Source: Jacaranda mimosifolia (Eukaryota; Streptophyta; Magnoliopsida; Lamiales; Bignoniaceae). From it: 64,000 nucleotides of DNA. This document shows positions 13,442 to 26,088 of this stretch, one piece after another. The stretch lies in the NCBI GenBank assembly GCA_018894105.1, contig CM032126.1:24030391-24094390 (forward strand), given 5' to 3'. The position numbers were made by a program, and so were the translations under genes. The notes beneath the pieces are model-generated. The model worked only from the letters and a program-made list of their open reading frames with translations, was not told where the DNA came from and did no database searches. Positions within the stretch are counted from its first letter, which is position 1; each line of letters starts with the position of its first letter.

Positions 13442-16371
13442 TGTAGCGCTCCTACTCGAGATAGCACCTAAGCTGAGGCACCACTCTGATTCAGACTTAA
13501 ATCTCAGACATGATTCTAACAATAGGCCCATCAGAAAATTTTTCCAAAAATTTCAAGGATAACAACAATCTTCAACCTAAGCACGTCTTACGAAGGTACG
13601 AATTTCAAACTATCACAAGTTCATCATTCATTGATTCATACCTATTACAATTCATAACTTCAAGTCAACTGTCTCATAACATCTCCAAGTTCTCACTAAT
13701 CAAAAAAGTGATCCATACACAAGTTTAAGCACCTATTCTATTACAAAACATATTTACATCCTTCCAAGCCTAAAGTACAAAGTCATCATCAAAACCTGTC
13801 TGAAAATGTCAAGAGATATTGGGAGAGTAAGTCCAAAGACTTAGTGAGGGATAACTTAAGAAATACAGAAGAGATCTGTCGAGGAAGGTTCAACTCAATA
13901 GATCATCAAATAAATATAGAGAACATGACAGATTCAGAATCAAACAGTAAACATGGCAAAACAGGAAATGCTCCTGCCTTATTACTCCAAGACAGATTTC
14001 AGACAGACAGAATTCAGATAGGCAAAACAAACCCAAAGCACATGCATTCCAAGAAAACTACAGACATGTATTACAGAATCACCTTATTCCAGTAAGACAA
14101 ACATATTACCTAAGCGTAACAGCTTGGTATATGGCGGATGCCCATACGAGCCATATAGCGCACCGCTGGTACCTAGGGAAGAGTCCCTAGCATACCGTTG
14201 ATACCCAAAGGAGAGTCCCTAGCGTACCGCCGACACACAGGGAAAAGTCCCTAGCATATCGTAAACACCGAGGGGAATGTCCCAACTGTGCCTCATATGA
14301 CCAAACATTTCACCTGGATTGGCCCTTGGCCCACATTTTCTCCGTACACACAACAAAATTCACAACCGTTTGTGCAGATGCCCAGGGAAAAGTCCCTAGC
14401 ACATCGTCGGTTCCCAAAACAGAACAGAAATGCCATCAAGGCAACAGGATAGCAACTAACAGATTCAGATAAGCCAACATGGCCAAATAAAGCTGTACAG
14501 ATAATAGATATGCTGGCGAGGCAACAAAGAACGGTATAAATCAGTACAGATACGAGACAGACAGACAGACAACTGAGATACAGATAACAGATAAGGTTCA
14601 GGGCGCTAGAACAAACAGAAATAGAATCGATATCAACGATAACCCTCACAGGGGTGTTCAAATTAGCTAACAGATAGCAAATCAGAATTCCAACACATTT
14701 TAGATTTCAAATAGACAGAGTACGATTACAGAAACAGAAAACCCACACAGGGGCTTATCACAAATAACAGATAACTAGGAAAGGTTCTAAATTGGCAGAT
14801 CCTCACCTCTTGTAGTTACAGCAAAATAACGACAGCCCACAATCTACTGGTCGACAGAACCCACATCTTCGTCACCTAACCATAATGATATATATTTAGT
14901 CAGAACCCACTTTAAATTCCTAATACATCTTTATCATACTTATTTTTAATTCCAAAACTTTCTATTCATCATATTAACATGATAGCTTAAAACGACAACA
15001 TTGATAAAATTCCAAGAATGGTTATAAACTAGTCTTGCCTTAATGCTCTTAATTCTCATATTGTCCCCTATCAACAAAGTCAAGTTTCTTAACCACATGA
15101 TCTACCTATTGTCACTAAAATCATCAATTATTTAAGGTCCTAATAATATCCAATATTGTCCAATTTAGGTCCTAAATCCAAAATCCCAAGTTCAAGTGTT
15201 CTTGTCAAATTCATAACTTTCCAATTTTGTCACTTTACATAATGTCCAAGTCCACTACAATATCATCTATAGTATGGGAAAGTTCAATACATATATATAC
15301 ATGGCATATCATCATCCTCAAGTCCTATTCCTAGCATGGATACAACATTAAATAGGAATATACACATGCATGTACATACATATACATATATATAAATTTC
15401 TTCAATCTTTTACCACAACTACGCGACGAGAGCTCAGATCCATGAACCAACTACGCCACTACGATCGTCTCGACAAAAAGAAGATTTTATCTTCCTACCG
15501 CTGCTGCCGAAAAATCTAAAAATCACCACGGTTCTACTCCTCTCGAGCTCCTGAATCCAATGCCGCCTTCAGTTTCTCGTTTCGAGGCCTGTAGCCACCG
15601 AAAATGAACTCAACAACCCTCAATCATCATTTCCTCCGTCATGCTCTGATCTCCTTTTCTCGTTGTCTCCGCTGTGCCAAACCCACATGCAACATTATAT
15701 CCTGTTTCTCCGCACCGAGGGCTACCCAAACCACCCCTCAAAAGTCCAAATCATCACCGAAAATACCAAACCCATTTGGCTGCCGTGGAAAGGGTCTCGG
15801 TCTCTTACTCTCACAGTGGCTCACCAGGGTTTCAGCCCTACATGTGTGGAGGAAGGTGGTCTAAGGGTGGAGGGGAGTTGTTTGAGGGGGTTAGTGTGGT
15901 GGTTGGTGGTCGCCAATGGTGGGTTCACGGTGAAGAGGAAAAAGAAGAAAGAAAAGGAAACGAAGAAGAAAGGAAAAGAAAAAGAAGGAAAAAAAGATAA
16001 GGAAGAAAACAGGAAAAATTTGATGCCCGTTTGGTTTATTTTAAAATTTGATTTTCTCAAATTGCAATTTAGTCCTCCAAGTTCCAATCAGCCCTAATTA
16101 GACCCTAATTTTTTTTTAAATTACAATTTAAACCATGTTGACCAATACCCTCACATGCAAACCCCATTATTTCCAAAAAGTGTTCAATCAAGTTTTAATG
16201 AGTTTCGAATTGACCCCAAACTTTTAAAATTTCTAAAATTAAATTTTCTTATTAACAAATTGACCACCAATATTAAATAAAATAATAATTTAGCAACTAT
16301 AACATAAAATCATGAAATTTAAATATATTAAAATTAAATTCTATAAATTATGAAATTTTCGGGGTGTTACA
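13442..16371 (-). mobile_element. Solo LTR inside the CACTA-like element
   Basis: On the minus strand it begins TGTAACACCCCGAAAATTTC and ends CTACA, with a perfect 5-bp duplication TAATT at 13437-13441 and 16372-16376. At 2930 bp it is the longest LTR of the family here. A GC-richer block at about 15420-15960 corresponds to the block 0.4-0.9 kb from the LTR start in the other copies. Overlapping frames there (15604-16097) are a GA-rich low-complexity effect, not genes. Confidence 0.9.
14150..14405 (-). repeat. Hairpin-forming tandem array in the solo LTR (about 5 units)
   Basis: Units of about 32 bp contain CTAGGGAAGAGTCCCTAG-type inverted arms (near 14173-14192, then 14206-14222, 14239-14254 and 14377-14400). 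The array occupies the same relative LTR position as the ACCAAGC/GCTTGGGT arrays but has a different arm sequence. Confidence 0.8.
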
Positions 16372-16437
16372 TAATTAATGACAACTTTTGTATTATCACT
16401 TATTATTTTGTAACTAATTTATCTTTTTCTTGTAGTG

Positions 16438-18475
16438 ATTTCTTTTATACTTTAAATTCAATAACATATTATTGGTGTCTTATTATTTGTAATTAGTTAT
16501 AAGTATCTAATTCAAATAATAATTGCATATGATCCTTAATTTTTTTCATTTAATAATAAAAAATAAATAATGTTCCTAAAATTAATATTTTGAGTTGGTA
16601 TATTAGTAAATAATAACATGTTATATTAGTATTTTACATATATAAAATGTTTTAAATTTATTGACGTACTGTATAAGTGATTATGTTATCAAATTAACAA
16701 TAAGTTAATCAAAGTTTTAATTATATATCAATTATCAAAAGGTGATTTCATAATTTTTAACTATAAAAACTAATTAATTAAATTAACAATTAATCTTTTA
16801 AGTAAATAACTAGCAATATGTAAAATATTAACAAAAGTAATAATATTTATAACCAGTAATTAATAATAATTGTGAAGAATAAGAAAATAATTAATTTATA
16901 GTTAAGTATGTTATAGTAAATACGTATACATATGTAAAAGTTAAGAAATTAAAATCATATATATATATATATCAACCAACTTAGCTATGACATTTTTAAT
17001 TATTTTTCATCCATGAATCAAAGATCAAACATATGTAAAAGTTAAGAAATTAATATTATCATCCAACTTAGCTATGACATTTTTAATTATTTTTCATCCA
17101 TGAATCAGAGATCAAACATATGTAAAAGTTAAGAAATTAATATCATATATATATATATATATATATCAACCAACTTAGCTATGACATTTTTAATTATTTT
17201 TCATCCATGAATCAAAGATCAAAAAAGAAATTTATTGTATTACCTTATTTAAATAACTTGCTTAATTTAAATAATTTAGTAAAAATTAGATTATCATATT
17301 CTCAATTATTGTATTTTCAGTTCAACATTTTAGCAATATTAAATTAGTTGCATGTGTTTGGTATGATAAACCAAAAATAATTTCATTATTGAACTATTTT
17401 ATTATACAATGATATTCATTTTACTTGAATATGATAGAAAAAAAAAATTATTTTTCAATAAAGAAAATTTATTATTAAATAACATAATATGGATATTTAA
17501 TTTGAAAATGTTAAATTTAAAGATAATTTGTATTTGAATAAATTATAGAATATAAAAAACTGTCAACTCTAATTTTATATAATAAACTTTCAAAATGGTA
17601 AGATTTAAAAAAAAAAATAATTGAGAAAAGTAAGGAAAAAATGAAGTAGAACACTTTACTCAATACATTTTTAGATTAACTATATATATATAATAAAAAA
17701 ATAAGTAAATTAATTTTTTAAAATATAAAATCAACTAATAATGTGGAAGTCATAGTTACAATTTTCATAACATTTGAAGTTTTGGAAAAATCAATTATTT
17801 GTTTACAAAGGAAATATGCACTCTTTCAGCAATATCATACATAAGAATAACTTATCTTAGATTACTACTTGATCACCTATTTAGCACGCACTTTGTAACA
17901 TGAAATATTTTAAAAAATAAAATACCTTTTAATATTTTATATATCTGTATTATATAAAATTTATATATTTTCTTAGGAGTTGTTTTATCACTTGTAAAAT
18001 TATCAAATAACATATCTTAAATAAATGATCATAAAATAATAAATAAAATTTTAATATTCAACTAATATATAAGAACATATCAATCTCTTATAATTTTCTT
18101 TTATAACCATGAAATATACAAATAATTTAACTTGATACGTAATATCAATCAACCTTTAGTGGTGTATGATTATTGCATTCAAATATTAATATTTGCATAT
18201 AAAAAATTTATTTTTGTGAATTATTATCAAGCAAAAGGGTGCATATAAATGCACTTGACATCAAAATTGAGATACACAAATAAATGTTTTCAAGAATGTA
18301 AAGATTGATGCTATCGACAATTTTAGTGGTCATGTATCAACCTCTTTTATAAAATTTTTATTTATGTTAATCATAGAGTTACGTCCCCAATAAAAATTTT
18401 ACTTTCATATATAATGGAGAATCAAATCTTACTATTTTGATACTGAAAAACTAAATAGTTTTGATGATATACAAA
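16438..18475. other. AT-rich spacer
   Basis: Two kilobases of AT-rich sequence with poly-A, poly-T and (AT)n runs. Apart from the tandem repeat at 16928-17222 and the block shared with 12595-12917, I see no gene and no element end. Confidence 0.55.
16928..17222. repeat. Three-copy tandem repeat, about 100-bp unit
   Basis: Three units starting ACATATGTAAAAGTTAAG at 16928, 17029 and 17116 and ending at gatcaa. They are nearly identical except for the length of an internal (AT)n run, present in units 1 and 3 and lost in unit 2. Confidence 0.95.
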
Positions 18476-18790
18476 AATGGAGTCAGATCCTTCCAAAAAT
18501 TAACATGTTGAGTTGGGTTTTTGCTCTTGGAACATGCTTCTATAGAGTTAGAGCTTGGATTTGCAAATGATTGCTTAGATTTTAGCTTTAGGGATTGGTA
18601 TTTATATTAATTACATTCTTGGTCGGCTTCGATCAATTTGGTTTAGGTGCCTATCTTGATGGACTTAATTTGTTGGACTCATTGACATTTTTCTTATTTA
18701 TTTATTTAGGCCCCTTAACTGCTTTGTATATTTTTGCCCCTACGGTATTTTTTTTAGTAAGAAATTTTCCCTTAGGGTCTTAATTTTTCA
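18476..18790 (+). repeat. LTR-like piece, copy 1 of a dispersed repeat
   Basis: Matches 19103-19411 along its whole length, for example 'gcctatcttgatggacttaatttgttgg', and also the reverse strand of about 33716-34020. In the latter two cases a related reading frame starts about 450 bp downstream, so the repeat is probably the LTR of the frame-bearing element. The short frame 18595-18783 is part of the repeat, not a gene. Confidence 0.65.
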
Positions 18791-19102
18791 AATCAAGTCT
18801 CCATAAATTTGCCCTTGAATATGGGTAATATGATGCTAGGCATAAATAGGTGGTTATTCTTCTTATAAGTAAAAGATAGGTTGTAAAGTTTTTTAACCAA
18901 ATTACAATATTTAACAATTAATCTTGGTTATTAAACCTTTTCCTTGTGAAATATACCTAATATAAATTACTTAAAACTTTATATATTCAAAACTCTAAAC
19001 TATCGAGAAAAATAATTATTCAATTAACATACAAAATAATTTAATAATGTATTACTACAATTAAAAATAAAGGGAATATATTTATATAATAATATTGCAC
19101 GA

Positions 19103-19411
19103 AAATGGAGTCATTGTCCTTTTTAAAAATAGTAAATTGAGTTGGGCTTATGCTCCTATAACGCACTTACGTAGAGTCAAAGCTCGAGCTTTTCTAATGA
19201 ATGATTAGATGCCCTTTTTGATTTTAAGAGTTGATATTTATATTAATTAAGTCTTTACTGCGCTTTCTCCCACTTGAGTTTGGGTGCCTATCTTGATGGG
19301 CTTAATTTGTTGGGCCCGCTGACTCTTTATGTATTTATTTATTTATTTATTTAAACCTTTTATTTAGCTTTTACAATTTTGCCCTTAGAGTCTTATTTTA
19401 CCACATCATCA
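19103..19411 (+). repeat. LTR-like piece, copy 2, ending CCACATCATCA
   Basis: Second plus-strand copy of the dispersed repeat. Its right end CCACATCATCA resembles the CCCACATCA end of the Tat-type LTRs at 55321 and 61645 and of element D at 53035, supporting an LTR identity in the same broad group. Confidence 0.65.
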
Positions 19412-19848
19412 AACTTTTCTACTTTCAGTTTGAAAAATTATTTACATATATTGAGAGTATATGATAAAAGTTAATTTTAACATCATCAATTTTAATTTAC
19501 CTTATTAATAAATTTCATTAATTCATGTTAATTTTTCTTTTATCTAAGTCCAAATAACTTAAGTAATTAGTATTGGACTAATTCAAAGACTCTTAAGTCT
19601 TCTCGATCTGTTGCCTTCAACACGTAAAGAGCTGCTTAGAAAATTACGTCCTCCTACAAGGGACTTAGCAAATTTGATCATTCCTTTTTTAGGGAAGATG
19701 TACATTTTTTGGGCTAGGATGAGTTTTCAAGACAACTTTCTACTTTTCACTTTTACCATTCCCCATTACGCATAACTCTATTTGAGTCAATAAAATTTTC
19801 TTGGGGATTCCAAACTTGAGAGTAAGACATATCTAGCTCTAAGAGGGG

Positions 19849-22054
19849 GATGTCGAGTACTAGGGCTAGATTTGAGTTAGAGTACAAAACTCTAGTAAGA
19901 GTTAATGGTAGCCAACGGTAAAGGCTTGGCCACTTCCATGTGTAGGAGGCAACAGGATTAACCCAATGGAGGGATCGACTGCCTCATGGGCAATTGATTG
20001 GGTCCCTGAGGCTCATACGCCAGGCTCCACTATGGCTAGTGCTTGTGCCTTTGCACAGGTGCCTGTAGGGTGCTCTTGGAGCAGGCATCGCCTTGGCAAA
20101 AACTGCTTTGGGTGGTTGTAGTTGTGTTAATGTGGTTCGAGTTGCAAAGCTCGTCTTCCTCATAATGTCGGTGCATTTTCTCAATCTTTTAGAAGCATCG
20201 TATAGTCCAGTCTTGGATCATAAAGTTGCATGTTAAGAACGCATTAGTCAATCCTTAGTTGTTGAATGGTATTCTTCATTAGAGTTAGGGTCTAACTCTG
20301 AGTCTAAGTTTGGAGAAGATGACTCTTCTGAGGAAGGGCCTAAGGACATTCCTATGTTCGATTGTAGCTTTGTTGGCATTAGTGGTATATCTTTTTTGCT
20401 CACTTTAGGGGAGTTAGAACCCTGAGATGTAGAGTTTGCAGCTCCAATGAGTTTAAGTTTGTTCTTCACTCTTCAGAAGATTGCATTGTGTCACATGCTC
20501 TAGGGTGCTTTACTATTTTTAGTAAATACTTCAGTAGTAGTTTTTTTTTTTTTTCCTCCTTATCCCTTGTTGTTAGATATAGTTCAGAGTTATGGGATAT
20601 GTCTGAGGCAATTTGCTCCGAACTCTTTTGTGTACTTTGTAGGGTTTTAGCACTTATACCTTCCTATATCCCAAGATTATTTTAACTCCTTTTCTTGTGG
20701 TGTGGAATGTTCTACATGAGGCTGTCTTTCGCTTTTTTTTCTAAGTCGAATTGTAAATTTTTGAATGGGTTATGATATCCTAGAAGGCCTTGGAAGAGTT
20801 GTTTTTTTCTTGTGAGTGATGAAGGTTAGGGGGTCCCTCATGTTTGGAGTAGTTCTCCTTCATTAGTACATCTGCGAAGGGTTCATCGCGACCTTCGCAG
20901 TGCTTTAAGGAGGTTGGGTTGTTCGCCTCTCCTTTAGACATCACAAATATATTTTCTATTCGTACTCAGTTTACTGTTTGGCTTTTTTCTTTGTTTATGT
21001 ACTCACTTTTGCATTGTTGTTTCCTTCTCAGCACTTGTGTTATTTTCTTTGTTTATCCATGTAATGTTGACCTTAACTTGATTTGTTTTCTTTTGTAAAG
21101 GAAAAAGATTGTGTGTGGCATCTAAGGGCTTCGTGGAGGCGTTCTAAAGAGCCTCAGCTTCCACCATCTCTTACAGTGCCTCAGTTGATGCAAGCAAAAC
21201 TTTTGAGCCAATGATATCATGGCTAGCTTTAGGAATTTGCTATTAGGGCTATTTGTCCATAGTCCTCTTGCCCTTTTCATGTTGGTGAGGGCAAGGGATT
21301 ATCTCACTATATGTTGTGTAGGAACTGTGGTGTCGACTCTCATTTTGATGTGCATGAGATCACATTCAGCATCGATAGTCCTCAAAGTGGAGTCAGTAAG
21401 TACAACCAAGAGAAACAAGAGATATTCTCCTCTTTGTAGCAGATAGAATTTGTCGTTGGGGATAGCATGAGTAAACGTTTTTCCTACTACATAATATATT
21501 CTGCTTATACATTATATTTGCAGTTGTGCATAATCATTTGATTATTTTGTTTACCGTTTTGGGAACAGGTCTTGAACTTAGTTGTGTAGATGTCCCATCA
21601 ACCACATGGGACTAGGACTATGATAACCAAGATTAAGGAGGAATCTGCGGGACTTGCCTAGAAGCATATTTCGAATAGCAAAGTGTTCATGAAGCTGCTG
21701 AATGAGCAATATATTAGGGAGGTGAAGATCGGGAAGAAGCTTTTGGAGTCTTCTATGAGGAAAACGCTTGTGTCTACTATGTGCGATGAGGTGGTGATGG
21801 AGTTTAAGGACTCTAATGAGTTATTTAAGGTAGTTGAAGCAGAGGCCACCATGATGTGTGAGCAGACTATCCAAGATTATCGATGCGTGCTCAATGAGAT
21901 TGGGTGGTACCATACAAAGGACTTAATATTACTTGACCCTAATATCCCTATTATTCTCTCTAATGGGGTGGTTAGAGGATTGTCAAAGGCTAGCATTAGG
22001 GCCATGCTGAGTATCTATTTATTATGGCTCCACAAATTGCCGAGTAGGATTTAG
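19849..22054 (+). pseudogene. Decayed 'putative gypsy type transposon' (Transposase_28-like) reading frame, relic 1
   Basis: It starts MSSTRARFELE, closely matching MSRSRTPFELE at the start of the minus-strand relic near 33258. Further on, GCFTIFSKYFSSSFFF (20500-20550) corresponds to the domain segment seen in that relic as DFIVFSSYFSSGLF. The last part, 21683-22054, is a 123-residue helical frame (GKKLLESSMRK through LYLLWLHKLPSRI-like end) taking the place of the coiled-coil tail of the frame at 55714-58103. Several stops and frame changes, plus a poly-T run at 20539-20553, break it. The function of the intact family is unknown; membership is inferred from these partial matches. Confidence 0.5.
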
Positions 22055-22435
22055 ACTAACACTTAGTTGTTTCTTTTTTCTTTTTATTGAGGACTACTTT
22101 ACATTTGTTTCCTTCCGTAGTATGATGGTTAGTTTTTCTTTTAATGGCCAAGTGTTGGCTAGACATAGCTTGATGTTTGCATAATTTGATGCTATTAAGC
22201 TTTCATCTTTGTTATGGATATATAAGCAGTTTTTGCGCTCCTTTTCATAATTGACTATTTAGATATTCACATGGTTTATGTTTTAATTTATATTTTTATG
22301 TTGTTTGCACTCTATTGAGTTTCTGTACTTCTTTGCGTTTTATCTTATCTCCGAACATTGTTGTAGTAACAAGTGGTTTTAAGCTCCCCTTAGGATTTTT
22401 GCAAAATACTTAATCTTAATGAGCCCTTTAGGGGT
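22055..22435. other. Spacer without recognised features
   Basis: T-rich non-coding sequence following the relic frame. Nothing recognised. Confidence 0.5.
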
Positions 22436-22862
22436 TGTAGCGCCTCGTCTGATTGGTACCTATTTCAAACCAAGGTACTAGTCCTATCAAACTCAAAAAT
22501 TTAGAACAACATATGTATCTTCAAATTTTTCAATTTAAATAATTCCTTGACAACCAAAGATGATGAGAAAATATCAGATCGATTAGCTTAAATGCTTTGT
22601 CAACTATTCATGCTGTAAAATTTTAAGGCAAACCTGAGTTTTCATAATTTACAATCATCCAAAGGCTCATAATTTTAAGCTACACGCCTACATCAACCTA
22701 ATGACGCACTCATTATTTAAGTTACAAACATAATATATCATATCTTTATCATTTACATATACCTTGACAACGTTATCTATACTATGTATACTGTGACCCA
22801 CATCTATGGTGCCTTCTATTTCTTCAATTTGGGGTGAAGAATAAAAATAACAGTAAAAGAGG
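22436..22862 (-). mobile_element. Candidate left end of a reverse LTR interrupted by element B
   Basis: Begins TGTAGCGCCTCGTCTGATTG, resembling TGTAGCGCTCC at the left end of the solo LTR at 13442. Across element B the sequence resumes at 31526 with 'gtaagttcgaataacttaatga', like the gtaagtccaaagacttagtgaggga segment of the other reverse LTRs. I cannot find the other end or a duplication, so this is a weak call. Confidence 0.35.
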
Positions 22863-23660
22863 TTTAATACCCCTAAAATTTGGTATTTTGAAAAAACAAG
22901 GATTTAGAAATCAAGATATCAGTAGGTAGGATTTTAGGGCCCGAAAATTAATAAAAAGGACTTAATTGTATGAAAATTGGAATGTTTGGGGTCAATTTGT
23001 AATTTGAAAAAACTTGATTGTACAACATTTGAAAAGCTTTGTGGGTGAAAACAAGAATATTTTAGGTCAAATAGGTTAATGTAAGGCACTCACTAAGTCA
23101 AAGGGCTGAATTGAAGAGGCTCAAAACCTTGAAAGACTTAATTGGAAGCTGGACATAAGTTTTGGGGATCAATTTTGGATTTTAGAAAGTAGGGTTCTAT
23201 ATATATCATTTTCACCCCAGATTTCTTCATTTCTTCTCCATGTACTCACCTTCAACCTTCTCCAATGACAAAAGTGGATTTTTGGGCGGTGGAGTTGGTA
23301 GAGCTCAGCTCAAGGAAACCTTGTAGCCTCTAATTGAGTTTTGGTCTGACGCTGGCGACGGAATTTGGAGAAAATAGCGACAGCGGATATGGTCGCACTG
23401 TGGTGTTTTCTAGAGAATTGAGGGCTTTCCCGAAAGTGAACCGTGAAATTGATTAGGGCATTGGGTTGCTCTCACTGAAAGCATAGATTGGTAGTTGTGA
23501 TGACTATCTATAGCGGCGGCGGACGGCGCTGGAGCAGCGGCAGAGCTAGGATAGTCTGTTTAGCTCATCGTGACGATTGTGGCGATAAAGTTGGTTTGTG
23601 ATTTTGGAGCTTCGCTAAGAAAATCTTGGGTTAAAGAATTGGATTAGGGATTATAAATAT

Positions 23661-23700
23661 ACATACATACATACATACATACATACATACATACATACAT
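23661..23700. repeat. (CATA)n microsatellite
   Basis: Ten uninterrupted copies of the 4-bp unit in the 5' LTR. The 3' LTR has only gcatacatatatg at this place (about 29470), so the run expanded after insertion. Confidence 0.95.
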
Positions 23701-24688
23701 GTTGTATCATTTTATCTCATAAACCTTGTATTGTGACACATGCAGATATGAATTATGATATGAAACCAAGATTCGGAACATGCATGTACCATTATAAGTT
23801 TAGAGAACTCGAATTTGTATTAACATGTTATAATTTTGGGTTATTTGAGTTTATTAGTAGATTAAAACCCTAATTTTGTGGATTTGGAACCTAAAAATAA
23901 AGTTGGGATTATTAAGGAATAATTGGATTGTTATTATTTTAGTATACTGTGGCAAGATCAACTGGAGGACTAAGGACCTAATATTATTCTTTTATCGAGA
24001 TTGATGTGATTAACACGTTTCATATCGATAGTACTGATTAAACCCTAAAACTGTTGTATTAACCAAGCAATTAGTGATTTTATACTGTTAATGGTATAAT
24101 TGTAATTATTAAGGATTATTAGAGTTGAATGGGGATTTTGATTGTAAACATATTCCTTTGGATTAGGTGACGTGGAAATGGGTCCCGCTGATCAGTAGAC
24201 AGCTGACTGCGGTTGCATTTTTTGAGGCTACGGAGGTGAGGACCTGCCAATCTGGCACTTAAATACGCCTATATGTTATTGTGATAAACCCATGTGAGGG
24301 TTTCTGTTTCTATATTGTACCATTTCCCATTTTGTTGAAATCTGAGAAATGTTTGAGATCTCGATTGTTATCTATTATCTTATGTGTACACCCCTGTGAG
24401 GGTTATTACTTGTTATTGATTCTGAATCCTAACTGTTCTAGCGCTCAGAACTTTTATCTGTTATTTGTATTGCCTAGAACATCTGTCTGTTATCTATCCG
24501 TTCTGTTATCTAATTATCTGTTATCTATCCGTTGTATTATTGGACTATCTATCATCTGACTATTATGTTATCTAATTGTCCTGTTAACTGTTATAGTTCT
24601 ATACTATTAACCATTGCCTTGTCAGCACACTTGTTTATTCATTCAGTTACTATTCTATTATATATTTATCTTATAGCACTTTTGCCCT

Positions 24689-24925
24689 GTACCAAGCCGT
24701 CATGCTTGGGTAAGTTATGTACCAAGCTGTTATGCCTGGGTAAGTTTGTCCCAGTAGTTAGACTTGGGTAAGTTTGTATCAGGCTGTCACGCTTGGGTAA
24801 GTTTAATTTGAGCCGTCATGATTGGGTAACTTATGTACCAAACTGTCATGCTTGAGCAAGTTTGTACTAGCCATCGGGCTTGGTAAGTTTGTACTAGGCT
24901 ATCACGCTTGGGTAAGTTCAGTTTG
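24689..24925 (+). repeat. Hairpin minisatellite in the 5' LTR of element B (8 units)
   Basis: Eight units of 27-32 bp with inverted arms of the ACCAAGC/GCTTGGGT type, each followed by AAGTT. Preceded by a looser array of ctgttatct-type short repeats (24480-24600). Confidence 0.9.
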
Positions 24926-25752
24926 ACTAGAATAAGGAACATCTATTGTACATGTCTTGTTACGATCTGTTGAATTGTAATCCGATACATCTGTAATCCG
25001 ATCTTGACTGCCTGTAATCTTATCTATTTGTAATTTGATTTTGATTGTAATCTCTTGATATGTTTTTGCTCTAACTGTTAATTATGATCTGTTGAATTGA
25101 TTCTTCCTCGACAAATCCCGATTGCTTATTATTATGAATATCCCTTATTACGTACTTTGGACTTACCCCCTGTATTTCTTTGATTTTCTCAAACAAGGTT
25201 ATGTGATGATCTTGAACTCTAGGCTTGGATCGGCAAACATATTTTGTAATAGAAAATCATTTGTATATGCTTATGGGTACTCTTGGACATTTTGTATACC
25301 TTAGAGATATGGTGATATGTTAGGTCTAAATTTAACATCTACAGGGTGTGTATATATTATGTTGAGTAGTATGGGATTAGTTATAGTTTGTATATAATAC
25401 ATTTGTTGAGGCTTGCTTAAGATGAAATCCGCTACTATTTCTGATGATAGAACAGGTGTTTGTAATTATTATGGATTCAATCGTATGTTAAATTCTATAC
25501 TTATTGATGTTGTGATATGACATGATGAAATTAAGGTTCGTAGTATGTATGAAATGATGAATGATGGGATCTGTCATGGCATGTAAATTGTACTTTTGTT
25601 AAGGTTTGTTTAGGTTGAAGCTCGTTGCTATCTCTGATAATTTTGTAAAAAAAATTTGATAGGTCTAATGCTTGCATTATAAGTTAAGATTTAGCACTAA
25701 ACTGGGTGGCTTCCCAACTTGTGGGTTATCCCAAGAGATGGTGCTATAAATG

Positions 25753-25770
25753 TGGTATCAAAGCTTAGGT
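25753..25770 (+). other. Primer binding site of element B
   Basis: TGGTATCAAAGC, five bases after the LTR end. It differs by one base from TGGTATCAGAGC, the usual plant site complementary to the 3' end of initiator methionine tRNA, which primes minus-strand synthesis. Confidence 0.85.
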
Positions 25771-26088
25771 TTGTTGATAACCTAGGTATTTGGGTATGAT
25801 TGGGATTCATGATTGACCTTTTGTTTAGGTTAGTTTGAGTATGAATTTTAGGTATATTTATGTATTGGGAAGTTTATGTGTGATTCGAGGATTAAGATGA
25901 ATATGATCAGTTGATATTAGTAAGACAAGTTTATATATTACTGGATGTCTAAGGGATCTTGTCATATATCGTAGAATGATTAAGACTTGTATATTTATGA
26001 GTTTGGTTTACTTTCATCTAATTCTTTTTCTTCTTTTATTTTGGAAGTTTAGAGGAGTTAGAGTTGATGGCATTTTAAGGAAGTTTCG

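Larger units (their letters stand above)
13042..16437. mobile_element. CACTA-like non-autonomous DNA transposon, split by solo LTR
   Basis: The right end, read on the minus strand, is CACTACAAGAAAAAG, the typical plant CACTA (En/Spm, CMC) terminus. The left end CACGACGAAAAAATA is a decayed version, and the two ends stay alignable for about 41 bp, closing with the same AAAATAATAAGTG. Subterminal copies of gtgacaa/ttgtcac motifs fill the interior (13130-13420), as usual in this group. The 3-bp flanks are atg and att, two of three matching. Without the nested LTR it is about 460 bp, so it has no transposase. Confidence 0.75.
22863..25748 (+). mobile_element. 5' LTR of element B
   Basis: Begins TTTAATACCCCTAAAATTTG (canonical TGTAACACCCC with two changes) and ends GGTGCTATA, where the 3' copy ends GGTGCTACA. 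It contains a GC-richer block (about 23230-23640), an expanded (CATA)n run and an eight-unit hairpin minisatellite. Length 2886 bp. Confidence 0.9.

Noticed and set aside
14104..14420. Regular short repeats resembling a CRISPR array
   Set aside because: Units are adjacent without unique spacers, lie in a plant LTR, and no cas-like gene exists.
14293..14661. 122-residue minus-strand frame rich in Cys, Leu and Ser, looking like a membrane protein
   Set aside because: It lies inside the solo LTR over the ctgttatct-type short repeats, which translate into hydrophobic Leu/Ser/Cys runs; the same pseudo-proteins appear at 24281-24771 and 30211-30504 in other LTRs.
15604..16097. Three overlapping plus-strand frames of 86-144 residues
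   Set aside because: All three frames and the opposite strand stay open over a GA-rich low-complexity stretch, and the region is antisense to an LTR with a proven duplication.
18595..18783. 62-residue hydrophobic frame resembling a membrane peptide
   Set aside because: The same DNA recurs as a dispersed LTR-like repeat at 19103 and 33716 where the frame is not kept.
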